A stretch of DNA of 64,000 nt from Agrococcus jenensis (GTDB taxonomy: Bacteria; Actinomycetota; Actinomycetes; Actinomycetales; Microbacteriaceae): assembly GCF_003752465.1 (NCBI RefSeq), contig NZ_RKHJ01000001.1:2852001-2916000 (forward strand), read 5' to 3'. This document shows, piece after piece, positions 1 to 9,559 of the stretch; position 1 is the stretch's first letter; each line of letters begins with the position of its first letter. The notes under the pieces are model-generated. The model searched no databases. It was not told the DNA's origin and saw only the letters and a program-made list of their open reading frames with translations. Made by a program: the position numbers and the translations under genes.

Positions 1-776
1 TGATCTCGGCCGGCGCGGCAGGCGTGCACTGGGAGGACCAGCTCGCGAGCGAGAAGAAGTGCGGCCACCTGGGCGGCAAGGTGCTCATCCCCACGCAGCA
101 GCACGTGCGCACGCTCAACGCCGCGCGGCTCGCCGCCGACGTCGAGGGCGTCCAGAGCGTCATCATCGCCCGCACCGATGCGGAGGCCGCGACCCTGCTC
201 ACGAGCGACGTCGACGAGCGCGACCGCCCGTTCGTCACCGGCGAGCGCACGTCGGAGGGCTTCTACGAGGTGCGGAACGGCATCGAGCCGTGCATCGCCC
301 GCGGCCGCGCCTACGCGCCCTACGCCGACCTGCTCTGGATGGAGACCGGCAAGCCCGACCTCGCGGTCGCCCGCCGCTTCGCCGAGGGCGTCAAGGAGGC
401 GTTCCCCGACCAGCTGCTGGCCTACAACTGCTCGCCGTCGTTCAACTGGCGCAAGCACCTCGACGACGATCAGATCGCCGCGTTCCAGCGGGAGCTCGGC
501 GCGATGGGATACCGCTTCCAGTTCATCACCCTCGCCGGCTTCCACGCGCTCAACCACTCGATGTTCGACCTGGCGAAGGGCTACGCCCAGCAGCACATGA
601 CGGCGTACGTCGACCTGCAGGAGCGCGAGCTCGCCGCCGAGGCGCACGGCTACACGGCCACGAAGCACCAGCGCGAGGTCGGCACCGGCTGGTTCGACCT
701 CGTCGCGACGACGCTCAACCCGACCTCGGGGACGCTCGCGCTCGCGGGCTCGACCGAGTCCGAGCAGTTCCACTGA
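1..776 (+). CDS. aceA: Isocitrate lyase, C-terminal part (5' end outside window)
   Basis: First enzyme of the glyoxylate shunt, cleaving isocitrate to glyoxylate and succinate in the cytoplasm. The frame is open from base 3 to the left edge, so the start lies outside. The catalytic signature KKCGH, with its nucleophilic cysteine, is encoded at 54-68. The downstream motifs [10 protein letters not shown] and [12 protein letters not shown] are typical of the family. About 257 residues are present of the usual 430 or so. The malate synthase gene follows 33 bases downstream on the same strand, so the two shunt enzymes are probably co-transcribed. Identification is secure. Confidence 0.96.
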   Translation, partial: ISAGAAGVHWEDQLASEKKCGHLGGKVLIPTQQHVRTLNAARLAADVEGVQSVIIARTDAEAATLLTSDVDERDRPFVTGERTSEGFYEVRNGIEPCIARGRAYAPYADLLWMETGKPDLAVARRFAEGVKEAFPDQLLAYNCSPSFNWRKHLDDDQIAAFQRELGAMGYRFQFITLAGFHALNHSMFDLAKGYAQQHMTAYVDLQERELAAEAHGYTATKHQREVGTGWFDLVATTLNPTSGTLALAGSTESEQFH

Positions 777-809
777 ACCCGACCAGCACCGACCGCAGAG
801 GACACGACC

Positions 810-2468
810 ATGCACGACCGCATCCGCATCACCGACACCGCCGAGGGCCAGGACCGGGTCCTGACCGATGAGGCCCTGGCGTTCCTGCTCGCGCTGCACG
901 ACCGCTTCGAGCCCACGCGGCAGCAGCTGCTGCAGATCCGCCGCAAGCGCCGCGCGGCCTTCGCCGACGGCGACTCGCCGCGCTTCCTGGAGTCGACTCG
1001 CCGCATCCGCGAGGACGCCAGCTGGCGCGTGGCGCCGCCGGCCCCCGGGCTCGAGGACCGCCGCGTCGAGATCACCGGGCCGATCGAGCGCAAGATGACC
1101 ATCAACGCGCTCAACTCGGGCGCGAAGGTCTGGCTCGCCGACTGCGAGGACGCGTCGAGCCCGCTGTGGCGGAACGTGATCGCGAGCCAGGTGAACCTGC
1201 AGGACGCCATCCGCGACCGGATCGCGTTCACGAGCCCGGAGGGCAAGCGGTACCGCGTCACGGCCGAGACGACGCCGACGATCGTCGTCCGGCCGCGCGG
1301 CTGGCACCTCGACGAGCACCGCATCCTCGTCGACGGCACGCCCGTCTCGGGCGCGCTCGTCGACTTCGGGCTGCACGTCTTCCACAACGCCGACGAGCTC
1401 ATCGCCCGCGGGCGCGGCCCGTACTTCTACCTGCCGAAGCTCGAGAGCCACATCGAGGCGCGGCTGTGGAACGAGGTCTTCGTGGTGGCGCAGCACCTGC
1501 TCGTCATCCCGCAGGGCACGATCCGCGCGACCGTGCTCATCGAGACCATCACGGCGGCGTTCGAGATGGAGGAGATCCTCTTCGAGCTGCGAGAGCACTC
1601 GGCGGGCCTCAACGCCGGCCGATGGGACTACCTCTTCTCGATGATCAAGGCGTTCCGCCTGCGCGGCCCGGCCTTCGTGCTGCCCGACCGCTCGCAGCTC
1701 ACGATGACGGCGCCCTTCATGCGCGCCTACACCGAGCAGCTCGTGCGCGCGTGCCACCGGCGCGGCGCGCACGCGATCGGCGGGATGGCCGCGTTCGTGC
1801 CCAGCGCGAGGGACCCGGAAGCGACGGGGCGTGCGCTCGCGGCGGTCGCGGCCGACAAGGCGCGCGAGGCGGCCGACGGCTTCGACGGCTCGTGGGTCGC
1901 GCATCCGGGACTCGTCGCGACGTGCCGCGAGGCGTTCGACGCGGTGCTGGGCGAGCGCCCGAACCAGCTCGAGCGCACCAGGGAGGAGGTGCCGGTCGAC
2001 GGCGACGCGCTCATCGACCTGTCGACGACGCGCGGCGAGATCACCGACGGCGGCCTGCGCTCCAACATCGAGATCGGCATCCGCTACATGGAGGCGTGGC
2101 TGCGCGGGCACGGGGCGGTCGCGATCCACTCGCTCATGGAGGATGCCGCGACGGCCGAGATCTCCCGCTCGCAGGTGTGGCAGTGGATCCACAACGAGTC
2201 GTCGACCTCGGACGGCCGGACGATCACGCGCGAGCGCTGCGAGTCGATCGTCGACGAGCTCGCGGCCGGCTTCGACCTCACCGAGGGCAACCGGTTCCGG
2301 GAGGCGATCGCGCTCTTCCGCGAGATCGCGCTCGAGGAGACCTACCCGGCGTTCCTCACGCTGGCCGGCACCGAGCGCTACCTCGGCGACGGCGTCGAGC
2401 GGCCGACCACCGGCTCGATCCCGGTGCAGGACGCGCCGGAGGATGCACCCGCGCGGCTGGCGGCGTGA
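810..2468 (+). CDS. aceB: Malate synthase A
   Basis: Condenses glyoxylate with acetyl-CoA to give malate, the second step of the glyoxylate shunt. The protein is 552 residues, the normal length for the short A-type isoform. Visible family motifs are GPIERKMTINALNSGAKVWLADCEDA, quoted here only by its ends GPIERKM and DCEDA, the VRPRGWHL segment carrying the catalytic arginine, and EDAATAEISRSQVWQWIH in the C-terminal region with the catalytic-base aspartate. It directly follows isocitrate lyase, which supports a shunt operon used for growth on acetate or fatty acids. Confidence 0.95.
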   Translation: MHDRIRITDTAEGQDRVLTDEALAFLLALHDRFEPTRQQLLQIRRKRRAAFADGDSPRFLESTRRIREDASWRVAPPAPGLEDRRVEITGPIERKMTINALNSGAKVWLADCEDASSPLWRNVIASQVNLQDAIRDRIAFTSPEGKRYRVTAETTPTIVVRPRGWHLDEHRILVDGTPVSGALVDFGLHVFHNADELIARGRGPYFYLPKLESHIEARLWNEVFVVAQHLLVIPQGTIRATVLIETITAAFEMEEILFELREHSAGLNAGRWDYLFSMIKAFRLRGPAFVLPDRSQLTMTAPFMRAYTEQLVRACHRRGAHAIGGMAAFVPSARDPEATGRALAAVAADKAREAADGFDGSWVAHPGLVATCREAFDAVLGERPNQLERTREEVPVDGDALIDLSTTRGEITDGGLRSNIEIGIRYMEAWLRGHGAVAIHSLMEDAATAEISRSQVWQWIHNESSTSDGRTITRERCESIVDELAAGFDLTEGNRFREAIALFREIALEETYPAFLTLAGTERYLGDGVERPTTGSIPVQDAPEDAPARLAA

Positions 2469-2471
2469 CGG

Positions 2472-2936
2472 TCAGCGCAGCGGCACGCGCTGCTCGTCCT
2501 CGTCGATGATCCACACCTCGGTGGCGACCGCGCGGTAGAGCCGCAGCGCCGACGCCCCCGTCACGCGCTGCGGCTCCCACGCCGGCCGCCCCGAGGCGAC
2601 GGTCTTCGCGTTGAAGACCGCGAGCGCGCCGAGCACCTCGTCGTCCGGGACGATGCCGGCGACCGCGTCGGCGAACACCGCGGTCGCGTCGCCGACCGGC
2701 GTCGTCGAGTCGAAGACCGCGAGCGCGACCTCAGGTCGCACCCGGATGTTGTGCGAGTGCCGGCCCTCGGGGCGCGAGACCCAGATGAGCTCGCGGCCGT
2801 CGCGGTCCGCGAACCAGACCGGGGTCGCCCAGGGGCGGCCGTCGGCGTCGGCCGTCGCGAGCGTGAGGTAGGCGTTCGCGTCGAGGATGCGTCGCGCGAG
2901 CGCGGCGGGCGAGGTCGGATCCGGTGCGGCGCTCAT
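2472..2936 (-). CDS. Pyridoxamine 5'-phosphate oxidase family (FMN-binding split barrel) protein
   Basis: A 154-residue protein of the flavin or F420-binding split-barrel fold. The N-terminal half has the family pattern LATADADGRPWATPVWFA followed by LIWVSRPEGRHSHNIR, which normally forms the cofactor-binding strands. The C-terminal half carries RLYRAVATEVWIID. The length fits the single-domain oxidoreductase branch rather than true PdxH. The substrate cannot be told from sequence. It stands convergent to malate synthase with a 3-base gap, so it is transcribed separately. Confidence 0.8.
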   Translation of the reverse strand: MSAAPDPTSPAALARRILDANAYLTLATADADGRPWATPVWFADRDGRELIWVSRPEGRHSHNIRVRPEVALAVFDSTTPVGDATAVFADAVAGIVPDDEVLGALAVFNAKTVASGRPAWEPQRVTGASALRLYRAVATEVWIIDEDEQRVPLR

Positions 2937-2979
2937 GCGCCCTGGCTACCATATGCGCCGCTCGGCGGGAAGGCTGGCG

Positions 2980-3252
2980 TCAGGCGTGCTGGTCGCGCGC
3001 CTGGCGGAGGCTCGCGAGCAGCTTCGCCCGCAGCTCCTCGGGCGCCCGGTCGCGGCAGGCGCCCTGCAGCGCCGCCGTGAGCATCTCGCCCACGTGGTGC
3101 TCCGCGGAGCACTCGTCGCACGTGGCGAGGTGCGCGCGCACGTCGGCGGCGTCCTCGGCGCACAGCTCGTTGTGGAGGAACTCCTCGAGCGCGGCTCGAG
3201 CCTCGGTGCAATCCTTCTTCGCCTCGGGTGCGAGGCTGCCGGTCTCGGTCAC
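2980..3252 (-). CDS. rsrA: Zinc-binding anti-sigma factor, RsrA type (mycothiol system)
   Basis: A 90-residue anti-sigma factor predicted to hold SigR inactive until thiol oxidation. The zinc anti-sigma motif HxxxCxxC is present as HLATCDEC at residues 41-48. Further cysteines at 15, 31 and 66 fit the redox-switch cysteines of RsrA. The GTG start at 3252 overlaps the TGA of the sigma gene (GTGA, 3249-3252), so translation is coupled and stoichiometry is likely fixed. The position directly after a SigR-like sigma factor is the classic actinobacterial arrangement. The call rests on motif plus context. Confidence 0.9.
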   Translation of the reverse strand: MTETGSLAPEAKKDCTEARAALEEFLHNELCAEDAADVRAHLATCDECSAEHHVGEMLTAALQGACRDRAPEELRAKLLASLRQARDQHA

Positions 3253-3929
3253 GGCTTCTTCTCCTTCTCGGTGGTGCCCTGCACGGCGATCCCCTGCTCC
3301 CTGGCGTAGTCGGCGAGCAGGCCGCGGAGCAGCTTGCGCCCTCGGTGGAGGCGGCTCATCACGGTGCCGACGGGCGACTCCATGACCTCCGCCGTCTCGG
3401 CGTAGCTGAGGCCCTCGACGTCGACCCAGTAGACGGCCATGCGGAAGTCCTCGGGGACCTGCTGGAGGGCGTCCTTGACGATGCCGGACGGCATCCGATG
3501 GATCGCCTCGGCCTCGGCGCTGCGCGAGGCGGTGGCGGTGAACGACTCGGCGTCGCCGACCTGCCAGTCCTCGAGGTCGTCGAGCGGCGCCTCGAAGGGC
3601 CGCCGCTGCTGCTTGCGATAGGTGTTGATGTAGGTGTTGGTCTGGATGCGGTACAGCCACGCGCGCAGGTTCGTGCCCTGCTTGAACGAGCCGTACGCCG
3701 CGTACGCCTTGAGCAGCGTGTCCTGCACGAGGTCGGCGGCGTCTGCCGGGTTGCGCGTCATGCGCATCGCCGCGCCGTAGAGCTGGTCGGCGTACTGCAT
3801 GGCCTGCTCGGCGAAGTCGTCGCGCTTCGCGGCGTCGGTCTGGTCGCTTGTCATCGCGGGTGAGTCTAGTGTCGCGGTCGTCGCTGCGGCGGTCGCCGAG
3901 AGGGCGACAGGCAGTGTGGCTGTGGGCAC
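3249..3929 (-). CDS. sigR: RNA polymerase ECF sigma factor, SigR/SigH type (oxidative stress)
   Basis: Directs RNA polymerase to thiol-oxidative and heat stress promoters in actinobacteria. Region 2 is seen in [20 protein letters not shown] and [19 protein letters not shown]. Region 4 is seen in [29 protein letters not shown]. The obvious start by homology is ATG 3854 (MTSDQTD), but it has no Shine-Dalgarno sequence. GTG 3929 lies five bases after a perfect AGGAGG (3935-3940), so I chose it. This adds 25 residues and gives 226 in all. It lies upstream of and is coupled to rsrA, and diverges from aroA. Confidence 0.88.
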   Translation of the reverse strand: MPTATLPVALSATAAATTATLDSPAMTSDQTDAAKRDDFAEQAMQYADQLYGAAMRMTRNPADAADLVQDTLLKAYAAYGSFKQGTNLRAWLYRIQTNTYINTYRKQQRRPFEAPLDDLEDWQVGDAESFTATASRSAEAEAIHRMPSGIVKDALQQVPEDFRMAVYWVDVEGLSYAETAEVMESPVGTVMSRLHRGRKLLRGLLADYAREQGIAVQGTTEKEKKP

Positions 3930-3934
3930 AGGCA

Positions 3935-3941
3935 CCTCCTC
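3935..3941 (-). promoter_or_regulatory. Strong Shine-Dalgarno sequence deciding the sigR start
   Basis: On the minus strand GAGGAGG runs from 3941 to 3935 and is followed after five bases by GTG 3929. The alternative ATG at 3854 has only CACTAGACTCACCCGCG before it, without a purine-rich site. The site therefore favours the longer sigma protein. Confidence 0.65.
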
Positions 3942-3972
3942 GGCTGGACGCGTGACCGATAGATTGCAACCG

Positions 3973-5280
3973 ATGCCTGCACCAGATCATTCCCGCCCAT
4001 GGACCGCGCCGACGGCGACCGCCCGCCTCGACGCGCGCGTGCAGCTGCCCGGCTCGAAGAGCCTCACGAACCGCGCGCTGCTCCTGGCCGCCCTGGCCGA
4101 CGGTCCGAGCACGCTCCACCGGCCGCTGCGCAGCCGCGACGCGTCGATCATGGCCGCCGGGCTCCGAGCGCTCGGCGCCGACATCCGCGAGGCCCCCGGC
4201 GACGGGCTGTTCGGCCCCGACCTGGTCGTCACGCCGGGTCCGGTCGCCGGCGGCGCGGCCATCGACTGCGGGCTCGCGGGCACCGCGATGCGGTTCCTGC
4301 CGATCATGGCGGCGCTCGGCGACGGTCGGGTCTCGTTCGACGGCGACCCGCATGCGCGCGAGCGGCCGATGGACCAGACGATCGCGGCGCTCCGCGCGCT
4401 GGGCGTCGAGGTGGAGGCGGCTGCGCCGCGCCTGCCGTTCACGGTGCACGGCGCCGGCCGCGTGCGGGGCGGCGAGCTGACGATCGACGCGAGCGCGTCG
4501 AGCCAGTTCGTCTCGGCGCTGCTGCTCGTCGCCGCCCGCTTCGACGCGGGGCTGACGCTCCACCATCGCGGCTCCCGACTGCCGTCGCTCCCCCACATCG
4601 AGATGACGCTCGAGGCGCTGCGGCAGCGGGGCGTCGACGCGCGATCCCTCGACGCGGGCGACGGCGCGTCGTGGCGCGTGGAGCCGGGGCCCATCGCACC
4701 GCTCGACGAGCACATCGAGCCCGACCTCTCGAACGCGGCACCGTTCCTCGCCGCGGTCGTCGCCGTCGGCGGCCGGGTCGTGCTCGACGGGTGGCCCGCC
4801 CGGACCACGCAGGTCGGCCGCCTGCTCCCCGAGCTGCTCGCGCCGTTTGGCGCGACGTCGCGCGTCGCGGACGGCACGCTCACGGTCGAGGCGGTCGGGG
4901 GCGAGATCCCCGGCGCGACGCTCGACCTGCGCGCCGCCGGCGAGCTCGCGCCCACGATCGTCGCGCTCGGCGCGCTCGCGTCCGCGCCCGTCGAGGTGAC
5001 CGGGATCGGGCACATCCGCGGGCACGAGACCGACCGCATCCGCGCGCTCGTCGACGACATCGTCGCGATCGGCGGCGTCGCGACCGCGCTCCCCGACGGC
5101 ATCCGCGTCGAACCGGCACCGCTCACCGGCGGTCCGTGGGGCGCCTACGCCGACCACCGCATCGCCACCGCCGGCGCCGTGATCGGGCTGCGCGTGCCGG
5201 GCGTCGAGGTCGACGACATCGGCGCGACCGCCAAGACGATCCCGGAGTTCCCCGAGCTGTGGGCGGCGATGCTCGCATGA
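3973..5280 (+). CDS. aroA: 3-phosphoshikimate 1-carboxyvinyltransferase (EPSP synthase)
   Basis: Sixth step of the shikimate pathway, joining phosphoenolpyruvate to shikimate 3-phosphate. The protein is 435 residues from ATG 3973. Hallmarks are [20 protein letters not shown] near the N-terminus, [12 protein letters not shown] for phosphoenolpyruvate binding, [13 protein letters not shown], and [14 protein letters not shown] near the C-terminus. Its stop codon overlaps the rsgA start (ATGA at 5277-5280). The order aroA-rsgA-hisN opposite sigR-rsrA is widespread in actinobacteria and supports the call. Confidence 0.95.
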   Translation: MPAPDHSRPWTAPTATARLDARVQLPGSKSLTNRALLLAALADGPSTLHRPLRSRDASIMAAGLRALGADIREAPGDGLFGPDLVVTPGPVAGGAAIDCGLAGTAMRFLPIMAALGDGRVSFDGDPHARERPMDQTIAALRALGVEVEAAAPRLPFTVHGAGRVRGGELTIDASASSQFVSALLLVAARFDAGLTLHHRGSRLPSLPHIEMTLEALRQRGVDARSLDAGDGASWRVEPGPIAPLDEHIEPDLSNAAPFLAAVVAVGGRVVLDGWPARTTQVGRLLPELLAPFGATSRVADGTLTVEAVGGEIPGATLDLRAAGELAPTIVALGALASAPVEVTGIGHIRGHETDRIRALVDDIVAIGGVATALPDGIRVEPAPLTGGPWGAYADHRIATAGAVIGLRVPGVEVDDIGATAKTIPEFPELWAAMLA

Positions 5281-6317
5281 GCTGGCTGGGCGACTACGAG
5301 GACCCGTACGAGGACTACGACGAGTCGAGCGTGCGCGAGCGGCCGAACCCGAAGGCCAACCGGCCGCGGTCGAAGCAGCGGCCAGAGCACGAGAGCGCGA
5401 TCACGGGCATCGTCACCGCCGTCGACCGCGGCCGCTACACGCTCGCGGTGCGCATCGGGGAGGACGACGAGGCCATCGTCACGGCGGCGCGCGCCCGCGA
5501 GCTGCGCAAGCAGGCGATCGTCGCGGGCGACCGCGTCGACGCGGTCGGCGACGCGACGGGCGACACCGGCACCCTCGCGCGCATCGTGCGCATCCAGCCT
5601 CGCACCACGGTGCTGCGGCGCTCGGCGGACGACACCGACGTGGTGGAGCGCGTCATCGTCGCGAACGCCGACCTCATGCTCATGGTGGTCGCGGCGGCCG
5701 ACCCCGAGCCGCGACCGCGGCTCGTCGACCGCTACCTCGTCGCGGCGCTCGACGCCGGCATCACCCCGATCATGGTCATCACGAAGACCGACGTCGCCGA
5801 CCCCGAGCCGTTCCTGGCGCTCTTCGAGGGCCTCGACATCGAGGTGTGGCGGTCGTCGATCGACGACCCGCCGGTCGAGGCGCTGCGCGCGCGCCTCGAC
5901 GGCCACACCACCGTCGCGGTCGGCCACTCCGGCGTCGGCAAGTCGACGCTCGTGAACGCGCTGGTGCCGAGCGCGATGCGCGCCGTCGGCCACGTGAACG
6001 CCGTCACCGGCCGCGGCCGCCACACCTCGTCGTCGACCGTGTCGTTCAAGCTCGGCGACGGCTGGATCATCGACACCCCGGGCGTGCGCTCCTTCGGGCT
6101 CGGCCACGTCGCGACCGCGAGCGTGCTGCGCGGCTTCCCCGACCTCGCCGCGGTCGCCGAGGACTGCCCGCGCGGCTGCACCCACCTCGCCGACGAGGAG
6201 TACTGCGAGCTGTCGATCGCCGCCGCCGAGGGCAGGCTCGAGGCGCGCCGAGTCGACTCGATGCAGCGGCTGCTCGGCACGCTCGTCGCGATCCGCGAGC
6301 AGCGGCACCAGGAGTGA
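5277..6317 (+). CDS. rsgA: Ribosome small subunit-dependent GTPase A
   Basis: A 346-residue circularly permuted GTPase that checks late 30S subunit assembly. The G motifs occur in permuted order: G4 TKTD, then G1 GHSGVGKST, then G3 DTPG. An N-terminal OB-fold precedes them, and a C-terminal zinc knuckle follows (CPRGCTHLADEEYC). The acidic N-terminus DYEDPYEDYDESS is variable in the family. The start ATG overlaps the aroA stop, so it is translationally coupled. Confidence 0.93.
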   Translation: MSWLGDYEDPYEDYDESSVRERPNPKANRPRSKQRPEHESAITGIVTAVDRGRYTLAVRIGEDDEAIVTAARARELRKQAIVAGDRVDAVGDATGDTGTLARIVRIQPRTTVLRRSADDTDVVERVIVANADLMLMVVAAADPEPRPRLVDRYLVAALDAGITPIMVITKTDVADPEPFLALFEGLDIEVWRSSIDDPPVEALRARLDGHTTVAVGHSGVGKSTLVNALVPSAMRAVGHVNAVTGRGRHTSSSTVSFKLGDGWIIDTPGVRSFGLGHVATASVLRGFPDLAAVAEDCPRGCTHLADEEYCELSIAAAEGRLEARRVDSMQRLLGTLVAIREQRHQE

Positions 6318-6366
6318 CCGGGCTCGCGCCCTGCCGGGCGTCCGCGCGCCGTCGTACGCTGGTCGC

Positions 6367-7143
6367 GTGACCCGCTACGACGACGACCTCGACCTCGCGC
6401 TGCGGATGGCCGACGCCGCCGATGCCATCGCCATGGCGCGCTTCGGCGCGCGCGACCTGCAGGTGACGACGAAGGCCGACACCACGCACGTCACCGACGC
6501 CGACCGCGCCGTCGAGCAGCGCATCCGCGACGTGCTGCAGTCGGAGCGGCCGGACGACGCCATCTTCGGCGAGGAGTTCGGCTCGACCGGCGACGCGGAG
6601 CGCCAGTGGATCATCGACCCGATCGACGGCACCGCGCACTACCTGCGGGGCGCGCCCATCTGGGCGACGCTCATCGCGCTCGTCGTCGACCACCACCCGG
6701 TCGTCGGCGTCGTGTCGGCGCCAGCGCTCGGCGGCCGCTGGTGGGCGGCGCAGGGCCAGGGCGCGTGGACGGACGTGGCTGAGCCGCGGCAGATCCACGT
6801 CTCGAAGGTCGCCGACCTGTCGGACGCCGTGCTCTCGTACAACTCGATCCAGGGCTGGGACGGCGCGGGCAGGATGGACGACCTGGTCGCCCTGCAGCGC
6901 GACGTCTGGCGCGCGCGCTCCTACGGCGACGCCTGGAGCTACATGCTGCTCGCCGAGGGCACGATCGACGCGGTGGCGGAGTTCGACCTCAAGCCCTACG
7001 ACATGGCGGCGCTCGTGCCCGTCATCGAGGAGGCCGGGGGCACGTTCACGTCGATCGGCGGCCAGGCCGGGCCGTGGCACGGCTCCGCGCTCGCGACGAA
7101 CGGGGCGCTGCACGCAGGGCTGCTCGCGCGCCTCGCCGACTGA
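6367..7143 (+). CDS. hisN: Histidinol-phosphatase, inositol monophosphatase family
   Basis: A 258-residue Mg-dependent phosphatase. The metal-binding motifs are GEEFG, DPIDGTAHYLRG and KPYDMAALVPVIEEAGG. The segment after DPIDGT (RGAPIW) resembles HisN proteins, which remove phosphate from histidinol phosphate in actinobacterial histidine synthesis, more than myo-inositol phosphatases. GTG at 6367 is the first start after rsgA. The aroA-rsgA-hisN order supports HisN. A broader inositol monophosphatase activity cannot be excluded. Confidence 0.85.
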   Translation: MTRYDDDLDLALRMADAADAIAMARFGARDLQVTTKADTTHVTDADRAVEQRIRDVLQSERPDDAIFGEEFGSTGDAERQWIIDPIDGTAHYLRGAPIWATLIALVVDHHPVVGVVSAPALGGRWWAAQGQGAWTDVAEPRQIHVSKVADLSDAVLSYNSIQGWDGAGRMDDLVALQRDVWRARSYGDAWSYMLLAEGTIDAVAEFDLKPYDMAALVPVIEEAGGTFTSIGGQAGPWHGSALATNGALHAGLLARLAD

Positions 7144-7161
7144 CGTCGCGGGCGAGCGGGC

Positions 7162-7644
7162 TCAGCGTCCGGCCGCGGCCGCCTCGAGCTCGGCGACGTC
7201 GATCTTCCGCATCCGCATGAGCGCGCCGGAGACCGCGCCGGCGCTCGGGCCGGACATGAGCTCGACGAAGCGCCGCGGCACGACCTGCCACGAGAGCCCG
7301 AACCGGTCCTTGCACCAGCCGCACTGTGACTCCTGACCGCCATCGGCGATGAGCGCGTCCCACACGCGGTCGACCTCGTCCTGGTCGTCGACGATCAGCG
7401 CGATCGAGACGGCCTCGGTGAGCGGGAACTCCGGGCCGCCGTTGAGCAGCTGGTAGGGCACGCCTGCGAGCGTGAAGTCGAGGGTGAGCGCCTCCCCCGG
7501 TGTCCCGCCGGGGAACTCGCTGCCCTCCGGGTAGCGGCTGATCGACCCGACCTCCGAGCCGGGCACGAGCGAGACGTAGAAGCGCGCAGCCTCCTCGATG
7601 TTGCCGTCGAACCAGATGCAGGTGCTCACGTCCATGCCCGCCAT
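7162..7644 (-). CDS. VOC (PhnB-like) metalloprotein
   Basis: A 160-residue protein of the vicinal oxygen chelate superfamily, PhnB-like branch. Typical features are the opening CIWFDGNIEEAARFYVSLVPGS, the repeated beta-alpha-beta-beta-beta unit, and a C-terminal GLSWQVVPRRFVELM of the kind common in this branch. Function is unknown; many members are annotated as 3-demethylubiquinone methyltransferase-like without evidence. A second possible ATG lies three codons downstream (7635). It is divergent from the rhodanese gene with a 38-base gap. Confidence 0.8.
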   Translation of the reverse strand: MAGMDVSTCIWFDGNIEEAARFYVSLVPGSEVGSISRYPEGSEFPGGTPGEALTLDFTLAGVPYQLLNGGPEFPLTEAVSIALIVDDQDEVDRVWDALIADGGQESQCGWCKDRFGLSWQVVPRRFVELMSGPSAGAVSGALMRMRKIDVAELEAAAAGR

Positions 7645-7682
7645 CCTCGGGCACCGACCGCGCTCGCGCTAGCCTGGAATCC

Positions 7683-7973
7683 ATGCGCGAGATCCAGCCG
7701 GCCGAGGTCGGGACCATGCCCATCGTCGACGTGCGGGGGCAGCAGGAGTGGGACGCCGGCCACGCGGTCGGCGCGATCCACATCCCCATGAGCGAGGTCG
7801 TCGCCCGGCTCGACGAGGTGCCCGACGGCGCCGCCGTCATCTGCCGCTCCGGCGCGCGCAGCGGACAGGTGGTCGCCTACCTCGAGCAGCAGGGCCGGGA
7901 TGCCGCGAACGTCGCGGGCGGCACGCTGCAGTGGGCGGCCGAGGGCCGGCCGATGGTGGGCGCGGTCCTCTGA
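7683..7973 (+). CDS. Single-domain rhodanese-like protein
   Basis: A 96-residue rhodanese domain. The substrate-binding strand IVDVRGQQEWDAGHAVGAIHIPM and the active-site loop CRSGARS, with catalytic cysteine 54, are intact, so sulfur transfer is plausible. The protein is close to minimal size for an active single-domain rhodanese. The neighbours give no pathway clue. Confidence 0.87.
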   Translation: MREIQPAEVGTMPIVDVRGQQEWDAGHAVGAIHIPMSEVVARLDEVPDGAAVICRSGARSGQVVAYLEQQGRDAANVAGGTLQWAAEGRPMVGAVL

Positions 7974-8022
7974 TCGCCTGAGCGCACGGCGCGCGGACGG
8001 CCGTCGGGTGTAGAACCGACGC

Positions 8023-9546
8023 ATGCCGACGAGGTACCGCGAGGTGGAGATCAAGCTCGACGCTCCCGACGATGCGGCCGTGCCGCCGCTCGACCGGCTC
8101 GACGGGGTCGCCGCCGTCGACGAGCCGGTCGAGCAGCAGCTGTCCGCGACCTACTTCGACACCGAGGGCGGTGCGCTCGCGGCAGCGCGGATCTCGCTGC
8201 GACGGCGGACGGGCGGCGACGACGCGGGGTGGCACCTGAAGGTGCCCGCGCGCGGCGACGGCCGTGACGAGCTGCGGCTGCCGCTCGGCCGCGCGAGGAC
8301 GAGTGTGCCCGCGGAGCTCCGCGAGGCCGCACAGCTGTTCGTGCGCGACGAGCCGCTGCGGCCGATCGCCGAGCTGCGCACGCGCAGGGTCGCGCACCGG
8401 CTCCGCGATGCAGCGGGTCGCGTGCTCGTGGAGGTGGCGGACGACACCGTCGTCGCGCGCACCCTGCCGGACGGCGAGCCGATGACCTGGCGGGAGTGGG
8501 AGGTCGAGGTCGTCGACGGCGATCCCGGGCTCCTCGACGCCGCGATCGCGCTGCTCGGCGAGGCCGGTGCGAAGCCGGCGGCGAGCCGGTCGAAGCTCGC
8601 GCGCGTGCTCGGCGACGATCGCGCTGCGACCGCGTCGGAGCCTGCGCTGTCGCTGGCACCGCAGAGCGAGGCGCGCGAGGTGCTCCAGCCCGCGCTGCGC
8701 GCCCAGGTGGATGCGCTGCGCATCCACGACCCGCTCGTGCGCGCCGACGTCGACGGAGGCGTGCACCGGATGCGCGTCGCGGCGCGGCGGCTGCGGAGCA
8801 TCCTCGCGACCTTCCGGCCGCTCCTCGACAGCGAGGCGGTCGAGCGCATCCGGCGCGAGCTGCGCTGGATCGCCGGCGAGCTCGGCGCAGCGCGGGACGC
8901 GGAGGTGCAGCGGCGGCGGCTCGCGCAGCTCGTCGCGGCGCAGCCCGTCGAGCTCGTGCTGGGTCGGGTCGCGCAGCGGATCGACGACGACCTCCGCACC
9001 CACCGCCGCTCGGCGCACGCCGCGGTGCTCGAGGCGATGCGCTCCGAGCGCTACCTGGCGCTCATGGACGACCTCCAGCGCTTCGCGGAGGCGCCGCCGT
9101 GGACCGCCGATGCCTCCCGCACCGCGGCCGACGTGCTGCGGTCGCGCATGCGCCGCGAGCACCGACGGATGCGACGGCGGATCGACGCGGCCGACACCGC
9201 AACGGACGCGGCGGCGCGCGACGGGCTGCTGCACGAGGCCAGGAAGGCGGCGAAGCGCGCCCGCTACGCGGCAGAGGTGCTCGCCCCCGCGTTTAACAAG
9301 CCCGCCGAGCGGCTCGCCCGCGCGGCGAAGCGCGTGCAGTCGGTGCTCGGCGAGCAGCACGACACCGTGGTGGCGCGCGAGGCGCTGCGCGACCTGGGCG
9401 TGCGGGCGCACCTCGACGGAGACAACGCCTTCAGCTTCGGGCTCCTCCACGCGCAGGAGCGCGCCGCCGCGGCCTCGCTCGAGGGCGAGATGGCGCGCGC
9501 CCAGGCGAAGGCCGTGCGGCCGCGGCTGCGGCGCTGGCTCGACTGA
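8023..9546 (+). CDS. CYTH-CHAD domain protein, probable polyphosphate-binding
   Basis: A 507-residue fusion. The N-terminal CYTH triphosphate-tunnel domain, about residues 1-200, begins with the signature EVEIKL. The C-terminal CHAD domain, about residues 215-505, is an alpha-helical repeat rich in arginine and histidine, with motifs HRMRVAARRLRSILATF and HEARKAAKRARYAAEVL. CHAD domains bind inorganic polyphosphate, so triphosphate hydrolysis or polyphosphate targeting is likely. It is convergent with the next gene across a perfect GAGCGCGCGCGCTC palindrome (9545-9558). Confidence 0.9.
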   Translation: MPTRYREVEIKLDAPDDAAVPPLDRLDGVAAVDEPVEQQLSATYFDTEGGALAAARISLRRRTGGDDAGWHLKVPARGDGRDELRLPLGRARTSVPAELREAAQLFVRDEPLRPIAELRTRRVAHRLRDAAGRVLVEVADDTVVARTLPDGEPMTWREWEVEVVDGDPGLLDAAIALLGEAGAKPAASRSKLARVLGDDRAATASEPALSLAPQSEAREVLQPALRAQVDALRIHDPLVRADVDGGVHRMRVAARRLRSILATFRPLLDSEAVERIRRELRWIAGELGAARDAEVQRRRLAQLVAAQPVELVLGRVAQRIDDDLRTHRRSAHAAVLEAMRSERYLALMDDLQRFAEAPPWTADASRTAADVLRSRMRREHRRMRRRIDAADTATDAAARDGLLHEARKAAKRARYAAEVLAPAFNKPAERLARAAKRVQSVLGEQHDTVVAREALRDLGVRAHLDGDNAFSFGLLHAQERAAAASLEGEMARAQAKAVRPRLRRWLD

Positions 9547-9559
9547 GCGCGCGCGCTCG

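Noticed and set aside
3253..5157. A long minus-strand frame running through aroA into rsrA
   Set aside because: Only the last 90 codons (the RsrA-like protein) have family features. The rest is the shadow of aroA and sigR in high-GC DNA.
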